Part shown: positions 57,554 through 64,000 of the stretch, piece by piece
Numbering within the stretch: the first letter of the stretch is position 1
Layout of the letters: each line of letters begins with the position of its first letter
Assembly (NCBI RefSeq): GCF_030818895.1
Contig: NZ_JAUTBA010000001.1
Span: 2,976,001-3,040,000 of the forward strand
Direction: 5' to 3'
Length of the DNA: 64,000 nucleotides
Source: Sphingobacterium zeae
GTDB taxonomy: Bacteria > Bacteroidota > Bacteroidia > Sphingobacteriales > Sphingobacteriaceae
Translations under genes and position numbers: made by a program
The notes under the pieces: model-generated
What the model was told of the DNA's origin: nothing
What the model saw: only the letters and a program-made list of their open reading frames with translations
Databases searched by the model: none

Positions 57554-58654
57554 CTATTTAACTGTTAATTGATTCAATAATAAGTTCACCCTGTCTAATT
57601 GCGAAGCATCGTCAATGAGCGTATAATATTTAGCCAAGGCTTTGAGCGCATTGACATCATAAGGTTTGATTTCATTCGCTTTCAACAGGTATTCAATAGT
57701 TAATTCTTGTATATCCTGATTTGTAGGTTCCTTTAATAAAGTTTCCAGATTGATCAGCCCCAAGGCAAGATTAGACTCGTAATTATTCGGGTCCAATCGC
57801 AATACATTATTATAATATTCCTTCGCCTTTTTGATATCATTGGCATTTTCGTACGAATAGCCAGCGATATAGTTCAATTCCACATTTTCTGGCTCCAAAC
57901 GGATAGCATCAGCGATAACGTTCAGAATTGCATCATAAGAATGATTAGCCGAGTAGACATCAATCAACCTAAAAAGTATCTGCTTATTTTCAGGAAATGC
58001 AACATGTCCTTTTTCAAGAACGTTTAAAACATCCTGTTTAGTACCTCCGAGAGAATAAATATGGGCCAGTTCAAGAAAGTAATTGGGCTTAGGTTGCTCA
58101 CTCTTAATAAGCTCATTATAATATTTGATCGAGTTCATATAATCTTTATTCTTACCCGAAAGTACGGCGAGATTATATTTAAGATCATTATTTTTGAATC
58201 CAAGAGAATCTATTCGAAGATATGCTTTATAAGCTTTATCAAATTTACCATCCTTTAAAGCCATGCCCGCTTGATAGGAGATGGCTCCAGCGAGATTTTG
58301 ACGAACATAATCCATTTCAGCAGGAAAATTTCGGCGTGCTTTTTTTTGATCCAGAAGCTTAAGCGATTTAATGGATATATCAATAGGATCCATCTTATAT
58401 TGCTGCTTCCTTGTTGAGTCTGCAACTGCCAAGGAACTATACACCAAAGCTCTTAAGAGATTATTGTTGACAGAAGCAGAATCTTTCTTTGACTGAAAAG
58501 CCGCGTCTGCAAATTTTCGTGCGTTTTCAAGATTTTTAAATTCGCCGGTTTTGGTATATAAAGCAAAACTGTTGCTGCCCTCTTTTAAATTGGATTGGGC
58601 AACAACAGTTAAACTACTTGCAGATATTAAAAATGATATCAGTAAGTTTTTCAT
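57554..58654 (-). CDS. Secreted TPR-repeat protein
   Basis: 366 residues with a signal peptide (MKNLLISFLISASSLTVVAQ). TPR units are recognisable at residues 140-330, for example FDKAYKAYLRIDSLGFKNN and KAKEYYNNVLRLDPNNYESNLALGLIN. It lies 7 bases downstream of gyrA and 2 bases upstream of a second TPR gene, so the three genes could be one transcription unit. No function assigned beyond protein-protein interaction. Confidence 0.85.
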   Translation of the reverse strand: MKNLLISFLISASSLTVVAQSNLKEGSNSFALYTKTGEFKNLENARKFADAAFQSKKDSASVNNNLLRALVYSSLAVADSTRKQQYKMDPIDISIKSLKLLDQKKARRNFPAEMDYVRQNLAGAISYQAGMALKDGKFDKAYKAYLRIDSLGFKNNDLKYNLAVLSGKNKDYMNSIKYYNELIKSEQPKPNYFLELAHIYSLGGTKQDVLNVLEKGHVAFPENKQILFRLIDVYSANHSYDAILNVIADAIRLEPENVELNYIAGYSYENANDIKKAKEYYNNVLRLDPNNYESNLALGLINLETLLKEPTNQDIQELTIEYLLKANEIKPYDVNALKALAKYYTLIDDASQLDRVNLLLNQLTVK

Positions 58655-58661
58655 TAGTCAA

Positions 58662-61247
58662 TTATTCTTCGTTTGGTTCCGTGCTTTCTTCGGAGTTTGA
58701 TTCCTTGTTCTCTTCCGATGTAGAATCGTCGTTATCGGTTAACTCTTCAGTTAAGCCAGACTCTTCTAGTTCTTCTTCACGATCGACTTTTGTAATAGAG
58801 GCGATCTCATCGTTATCTTTCAAATTAATGAGCCTTACACCCTGCGTGGCTCGACCCATCACCCTTAATCCTTCAACCGCAATACGGATAACGATGCCAG
58901 ATTTATTGATAATCATTAAATCCTCGGCATCTGTTACGCCCTTTATGGCAACGAGTTCGCCTGTTTTATCAGTAACGTTGATCGTTTTTACGCCTTTACC
59001 ACCACGATTGGTCACCCGATAATCTTCGATGTCTGTACGTTTTCCATATCCTTTTTCTGAAACGACCAGTACCGTTGTTTCAGAATCATTCACACTAATC
59101 ATGCCAATCACTTCATCACTTTCAGTTGATAATGTGATACCATGTACCCCAGTCGCAGTTCTTCCCATTGGTCGGACAGTGGACTCGTTAAAACGAATGG
59201 CTCTACCAGAACGAAGCGCCATAACGATTTCACTGCTTCCAGTAGTTAAACAAGCTTCGATCAACTGGTCTCCTTCATTGATATTAATGGCGTTGATACC
59301 GTTAGCTCGTGGACGAGAATACGCTTCTAAAGATGTCTTTTTGATGGTACCTTTCTTCGTACACATAATGATGAAGTTGTTTTCCAGATATTCTTGGTCT
59401 TTCAAATTCTTCACTAATATAAACGCCTTTATTTTCTCCTCTTTTGGAACGTTGATAATATTCTGGAGTGCACGACCTCTCGAGGTGCGGCTTCCTTCCG
59501 GAATTTCAAAAGCTCTCAACCAAAAACAACGCCCAGCCTCGGTGAATAGGAGCATATAATTATGTGCAGATGCTGTAATGATGTGCTCCGTAAAATCCTC
59601 TTCACGTGTATTCGTACCAATCGATCCACGACCGCCGCGGCCCTGCCGCTTGTATTCGGATAGTGGAGTACGTTTGACGTAACTATTGTGGGAGATTGTA
59701 ATCACGATTTCTTCGTCATCAATAAAATCTTCCATACGCATATCTTCAGCTGAGTGTACAATCTGTGATCTACGTTCGTCTCCATATTTCTCTTTGATCT
59801 CAATCAACTCATCTTTGATAATCTTCATTCGAAGATCTTCATCTTCTAAAACTGACTTTAAATAGTCGATTGTTTTCATCAATTCAGCATATTCTTCTTT
59901 GATCTTATCCCGTTCCAGTCCCGTAAGACGGCGTAAAGTCATATCAAGAATTGCACGGGCCTGAAGATCAGAAAGACCAAATTTCTCCATTAATCCAACG
60001 CGAGCATCTTCAGGTGTTTCGGAGTTACGGATTAATTTGATTACCTCGTCCAAATGATCCAACGCAATCAAATATCCCTCTAAGATATGCGCACGTTTTT
60101 CTGCTTCAGCCAATTCATAGCGTGTACGTCTGACGATAACATCATGTCTATGTTCCACAAATTCATGAATCATATCTTTCAGATTCATGAGGACAGGCCT
60201 TCCTTTAACTAGAGCGATGTTATTAACTGAGAACGAGGTTTGTAGTGCAGTATATTTAAACAGGTTGTTTAAAACAACGTTTGCGTTTGCATCACGTTTG
60301 ATATCATATACAATGCGCATACCTGTCCGGTCAGATTCATCACGGATGGCTGATATACCTTCTAATTTCTTTTCATTCACTAACTCGGCCGTACGCTCGA
60401 TCATGTTGGCCTTGTTCACCTGATAGGGAATTTCGGTTACAATAATCTGTTCCCGCCCAGATTTAGTTGTTTCTATCTCTGCTTTTGCCCGCATGACAAT
60501 CCGGCCGCGTCCTGTATTACAGGCATCCTGAACACCCGCATAACCATAGATAAGTGCACCCGTAGGGAAGTCAGGGCCTTTGATATGTTGCATCAGTTCG
60601 GCTATCTCGATATCACGGTTCTCAATGAACGCTACCGTACCATCGATAACCTCAGTAAGGTTATGTGGCGCCATATTCGTAGCCATACCGACTGCAATAC
60701 CAGATGCCCCATTGACGAGCAGATTGGGAATACGAGTAGGGAGAACAGTTGGCTCTTGTAAAGAGTCATCAAAGTTATTTTGAAAATCAACAGTATCTTT
60801 GTTGATATCGGATAGCATTTCTTCAGCAATTTTCTTTAATCTTGCTTCGGTATAACGCATAGCCGCAGGAGGATCGCCGTCAATAGAACCGTAGTTACCT
60901 TGGCCGTCTACTAACGGATAGCGTAAACTCCAATCTTGAGCCATACGGACCATGGTGTCATAAACGGATGAATCACCATGGGGGTGATACTTACCTAATA
61001 CGTCACCAACGATACGGGCAGACTTTTTGTAAGGCTTGCCACTGGTAACCCCTAAGTCCAGCATTCCATAAAGAACACGTCTGTGTACTGGCTTCATGCC
61101 ATCACGTGCATCAGGGAGCGCTCTTGATACAATGACAGACATGGAATAGTCAATGTAAGCAGACTTCATCTGATCCTCGATGTTAATTGGGATAATCCGG
61201 TCGTTTGCCGGAACAAGATTGTTGTCGTTTTCTGTTTCTTCAGCCAT
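58662..61247 (-). CDS. gyrA: DNA gyrase subunit A
   Basis: Type II topoisomerase subunit that cuts and rejoins DNA. 861 residues, full length. Catalytic Tyr132 in [10 protein letters not shown]. The quinolone-determining region reads [17 protein letters not shown] with Ser93 and Asp97, matching the sensitive-type Ser and Asp of E. coli positions 83 and 87. GyrA-box-like RQGRGGRG is followed by six-bladed C-terminal repeats. The acidic C-terminal tail ([20 protein letters not shown]) is long. ATG start; the two TPR genes follow. Confidence 0.97.
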   Translation of the reverse strand: MAEETENDNNLVPANDRIIPINIEDQMKSAYIDYSMSVIVSRALPDARDGMKPVHRRVLYGMLDLGVTSGKPYKKSARIVGDVLGKYHPHGDSSVYDTMVRMAQDWSLRYPLVDGQGNYGSIDGDPPAAMRYTEARLKKIAEEMLSDINKDTVDFQNNFDDSLQEPTVLPTRIPNLLVNGASGIAVGMATNMAPHNLTEVIDGTVAFIENRDIEIAELMQHIKGPDFPTGALIYGYAGVQDACNTGRGRIVMRAKAEIETTKSGREQIIVTEIPYQVNKANMIERTAELVNEKKLEGISAIRDESDRTGMRIVYDIKRDANANVVLNNLFKYTALQTSFSVNNIALVKGRPVLMNLKDMIHEFVEHRHDVIVRRTRYELAEAEKRAHILEGYLIALDHLDEVIKLIRNSETPEDARVGLMEKFGLSDLQARAILDMTLRRLTGLERDKIKEEYAELMKTIDYLKSVLEDEDLRMKIIKDELIEIKEKYGDERRSQIVHSAEDMRMEDFIDDEEIVITISHNSYVKRTPLSEYKRQGRGGRGSIGTNTREEDFTEHIITASAHNYMLLFTEAGRCFWLRAFEIPEGSRTSRGRALQNIINVPKEEKIKAFILVKNLKDQEYLENNFIIMCTKKGTIKKTSLEAYSRPRANGINAININEGDQLIEACLTTGSSEIVMALRSGRAIRFNESTVRPMGRTATGVHGITLSTESDEVIGMISVNDSETTVLVVSEKGYGKRTDIEDYRVTNRGGKGVKTINVTDKTGELVAIKGVTDAEDLMIINKSGIVIRIAVEGLRVMGRATQGVRLINLKDNDEIASITKVDREEELEESGLTEELTDNDDSTSEENKESNSEESTEPNEE

Positions 61248-61410
61248 ATGAATTTGGTTTCAATAAAACTAGTAAGCAAGCCCAATAAACTGGCTTGCTA
61301 CGCATGCGAAGTTACAAAAATTTAACCTCAAAAGCGAAAGTTTGAGACGCTATTATGTATAAAAAAGACAATCAACGATGGAATGTCATGGTACTGATGA
61401 ACTACCAATT

Positions 61411-63510
61411 TTATTTCAATTTCTTAAAGCGCAGACGGGCCGAATTGCCGATTACAATTAAGTTCGAAAACGCCATGCTTAGGGCTGCCACCATAGGACC
61501 GAGGAAACCAAGGGCAGCGAGAGGGATGGCGACAATATTGTATGCAAAAGCCCAAAAAAGATTTTGTTTAATTGCCAGTAAGGTGTGGTGACCGATCTTG
61601 AGTAGCTTTTCAATGGACCGGAGATCACTATTCAGTAGGATGACTTTGGCTGACTGAATCGCAACATGAGTCGAATCCCCGAGAGAAATGCCCACATCTG
61701 CTGCAGTAAGTGCGGGCGCATCGTTGATACCATCACCAACCATTGCCGTTGGGCCTTTCTTTTTAAGCTTATGTAAGATTTCTAACTTTTCCTCCGGTGA
61801 TTTATCCCAATATACGTCGGCAATACCAAGCTTCTGCGCTGTGCGCTCACATTTACTTTGACGATCGCCGCTCAACAGAATAGGGCGTATACCCTTATCT
61901 TTGAGATATTGGATTAGTTCTTTTGCGTAAGGTTTTAGTTGATCCTCAAGTACAATACCCGCTATAACCACTTCGTTAATTGTTAATGTAAGGTCATAAC
62001 GGTTTGAATAATCCTTTGATCCAAGTTTAGCATTGCAAATGGAATAACTATTTCCATTGGTATCTGTGGCAAATATCCCCTTTCCTCGTATCTCATGGAC
62101 TTCCTTGAAGATAATACGGAAGGGTTTGATTTCCTTCAGCTGCTTTCGGATCGACTTCGCTATAGGGTGGCTAGAATAACTTTCCAACTGTGCTATGATC
62201 GATTCGACCTGAGATTGTTCAATACCAAATGTTTGAATTGCTTTGATATTAAAATCGCCAGTTGTTAGTGTGCCAGTTTTGTCAAATACCATTTGTTTGA
62301 GTTCGGACATTTCCTCCATAGTGCTTCCACCTCTGATTAGTATACCTTTTTTTGCCGCTCTACCCAATCCGACCATAACAGCCGTAGGAGTTGCTAGTCC
62401 CATTGCACAAGGGCACGATACAACCAGGGTGGCTATTGCATTCATCAAAGATTGTTGCATTGGTAGCTGTGCGATAAAATACGTGATAAAAAAAGTGAAG
62501 AACGAGATACTGACAACGATCGGTACAAAATAAGCGGCTACCTTATCGCCGAATTTTTGAATAGGAGGTTTTTTACTTTGAGCGTCTTTGATCAACTGGA
62601 TGATTTGATAGAGCACACTTTTAGATCCCACTTTGGTTGCGACAATTCTGATATTACCCTCGGTCAGCAATGTGCCGCCAATCACAGCATGATACTTCAG
62701 TTTTTCAACGGGCATACTTTCTCCTGTTAACATTGACTCGTCTACCCAGCCTTGTCCTTCCAAAATATCGCCGTCGACCGGGATCTGATTTCCTGTGTTC
62801 ACCTTTAGAATATCACCAGATTTAATTTCTTTGGCCAATATGGTTATTTCCTGATCCCCATCGATCTTAATCGCATCCACGTTCTGGTACTTAATCAGAT
62901 CTTTGATTGCAGAGGTGGTTTTCTTTACAGCCCGTTTTTCCAATACGTTTCCTAAAAAAACCAATGTAATGATTGTAGCACAGGTTTCGTAAAATTGATA
63001 ATCGTGCCCAAGATTGTAGCCTGTGCCAATCAGACTATAGATAAAAGCAGCAGTAGATCCGACTAATATGAGCACATCCATATTTGGCATCTTATTCCAA
63101 AGGGATCGTAACGCACTGATCCCGAAATAGGAAAAGCCGATAACATATACAGGTATACAGAAACAGAGCTGGATATATGGATCATGGAGTAAAGGATACG
63201 CCGTAAACATATGGCTCCATAGCGGTACAGTAAAGATCAAACAACAGAAGAACTTAAATTCAATGGAGTGCCAAAAGCCAGGCTTATCATCCTGATCATC
63301 GATTACTTTGTATCCTAAAGACTCAATCCCTTCAATCAGCATAGGTATTTGTTCCTGAGGAATATCGGAAAATTTGACTTCATCAGCGGCAAAATCAACA
63401 TTGATGTCTTTAGCTCCGTTTTTTTCCAGGTATTTGTGGATTGAAATAGCACAATTTGCGCAGTGCATTCCGGTTACATGTAGTTCAGTATGCACGTTGG
63501 ATTCCTTCAT
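61411..63510 (-). CDS. Heavy-metal (copper-type) translocating P1B-ATPase
   Basis: Inner membrane pump exporting Cu(I)/Ag(I) using ATP. An N-terminal HMA domain carries GMHCANC (Cys17, Cys20). The membrane CPC site is in CPCAMGLATPTAVMVG near residue 365. The phosphorylated Asp is in DKTGTLT near 410, followed by HP (SSHPIAKS) and GDGINDAPA. 699 residues, about eight transmembrane helices. CPC plus HMA indicates the copper/silver class. No copper regulator or chaperone is adjacent. ATG start, clean frame. Confidence 0.95.
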   Translation of the reverse strand: MKESNVHTELHVTGMHCANCAISIHKYLEKNGAKDINVDFAADEVKFSDIPQEQIPMLIEGIESLGYKVIDDQDDKPGFWHSIEFKFFCCLIFTVPLWSHMFTAYPLLHDPYIQLCFCIPVYVIGFSYFGISALRSLWNKMPNMDVLILVGSTAAFIYSLIGTGYNLGHDYQFYETCATIITLVFLGNVLEKRAVKKTTSAIKDLIKYQNVDAIKIDGDQEITILAKEIKSGDILKVNTGNQIPVDGDILEGQGWVDESMLTGESMPVEKLKYHAVIGGTLLTEGNIRIVATKVGSKSVLYQIIQLIKDAQSKKPPIQKFGDKVAAYFVPIVVSISFFTFFITYFIAQLPMQQSLMNAIATLVVSCPCAMGLATPTAVMVGLGRAAKKGILIRGGSTMEEMSELKQMVFDKTGTLTTGDFNIKAIQTFGIEQSQVESIIAQLESYSSHPIAKSIRKQLKEIKPFRIIFKEVHEIRGKGIFATDTNGNSYSICNAKLGSKDYSNRYDLTLTINEVVIAGIVLEDQLKPYAKELIQYLKDKGIRPILLSGDRQSKCERTAQKLGIADVYWDKSPEEKLEILHKLKKKGPTAMVGDGINDAPALTAADVGISLGDSTHVAIQSAKVILLNSDLRSIEKLLKIGHHTLLAIKQNLFWAFAYNIVAIPLAALGFLGPMVAALSMAFSNLIVIGNSARLRFKKLK

Positions 63511-63691
63511 TTAATCGTCAGTAATGTCTTTACGCAAAGATAGGTATTTCCTCATAATGCTTTTTGCGTAAAGTAAAATTGTTTAGCTTAGCGTGCCGGT
63601 TTTATTCCCCTTTTACATAGACAATCTGGTGTGGAAGGTATTGAAGCATCACGTTTTGAAGGATTGAAACCGTTTTAAATTTAGGGTAAAA

Positions 63692-64000
63692 ATGAGCAAG
63701 TCAATTTCAATTTCTTTTTTTATACGGACGATATTGCTCGTTGCATTGACGGCATCATTTGTTCAATTTGAAAGCTTCTATAAGCAACGGGAGATTATTC
63801 GAAATATCTCATACGGATTAAACACATTTTTAACCGCTAGTGTTTTGATCTCAATTGGGCATTTTATACTTGTAAAATTATACAACAGTAGAAATGAACA
63901 ACAGATTGTCCGTGGTAATTTTGTACTTGGAATTACACGCGTCGCTACTGTCGGTAATGTGTTTTTCATTATTGTCAGCCTAATGATTGCCGTTGGTATT
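63692..64000 (+). CDS. Mechanosensitive ion channel family protein, 5' part (runs off window)
   Basis: The frame is open from ATG 63692 to the window end (103 codons). Two or three hydrophobic helices: SISISFFIRTILLVALTASF, LNTFLTASVLISIGHFILVK and VFFIIVSLMIAVGI. Between them NFVLGITRVATVGN resembles the segment before the pore helix of MscS-type channels in Bacteroidota. The assignment is tentative because the conserved pore and beta domain lie outside. Confidence 0.5.
   Translation, partial: MSKSISISFFIRTILLVALTASFVQFESFYKQREIIRNISYGLNTFLTASVLISIGHFILVKLYNSRNEQQIVRGNFVLGITRVATVGNVFFIIVSLMIAVGI

Noticed and set aside
1..64000. CRISPR arrays, prophage, integrase or toxin-antitoxin loci
   Set aside because: No regularly spaced direct repeats, phage structural proteins, integrases or paired small toxin/antitoxin frames were seen.

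Overview
The window looks like an ordinary chromosomal segment of a Bacteroidota bacterium, most likely a Sphingobacterium or close relative in Sphingobacteriaceae. The signs are an AT-rich sequence with weak ribosome sites, Bacteroidota-type -7 boxes (TAnnTTTG), a carboxypeptidase-regulatory-domain TonB-type outer membrane barrel, LytTR two-component genes, a TIGR02757 protein, an ISAon1-type insertion sequence and many SpI or lipobox-bearing secreted proteins. The genus is inferred from family content, not from a database match. About 53 protein-coding loci and one tRNA gene (Lys, TTT) are supported. There is no rRNA, CRISPR array or prophage.

Layout. 0-4 kb: a NarL-type histidine kinase (cut by the left edge) with its response regulator, an unknown membrane-anchored protein and a YihY/BrkB membrane protein. 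4.2-8.5 kb: a sugar-oxidation module, with a Gfo/Idh/MocA oxidoreductase and a sugar isomerase/epimerase facing a GMC flavoprotein across a spacer that holds a perfect 16-bp LacI-type palindrome. 8.5-13.6 kb: a LytTR/LytS pair beside a TonB-family outer membrane barrel. 13.8-25.8 kb: bestrophin, a divergent Lrp/PLP-lyase pair with repeated heptamers between them, a metallophosphoesterase with an apparent frameshift, YceI, alcohol dehydrogenase, aldo/keto reductase, a LuxR-type regulator, MsrAB and an orphan sensor kinase.

25.9-28.8 kb is the only clearly plastic region. A metzincin-like peptidase with a discoidin domain is broken. Beside it an ISL3/ISAon1-type element (27183-28615) is flanked by a perfect 8-bp target duplication, and its transposase carries an in-frame stop. 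tRNA-Lys and its terminator follow. 28.9-63.5 kb is mostly housekeeping: ABC-F ATPase, PyrD, TIGR02757, GAPDH, SbcD and a frameshifted SbcC, two L,D-transpeptidases, NUDIX, a porin-like barrel facing an ammonium transporter, lipocalin, S1/P1 nuclease, ABC exporter, FabV, MFS, OsmC, FKBP, two TPR proteins, GyrA and a copper-type P-ATPase. A MscS-like channel gene runs off the right edge.

I do not see a convincing new multi-gene system. The most useful observations are the LacI-type operator with a lone GMC oxidoreductase that carries a C-x5-C-x3-C motif, the heptamer cluster between the Lrp gene and its neighbour, the precisely delimited dead insertion sequence, and three genes whose reading frames each break by one base in a short homopolymer. 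The last may be a sequence-quality artefact rather than biology.
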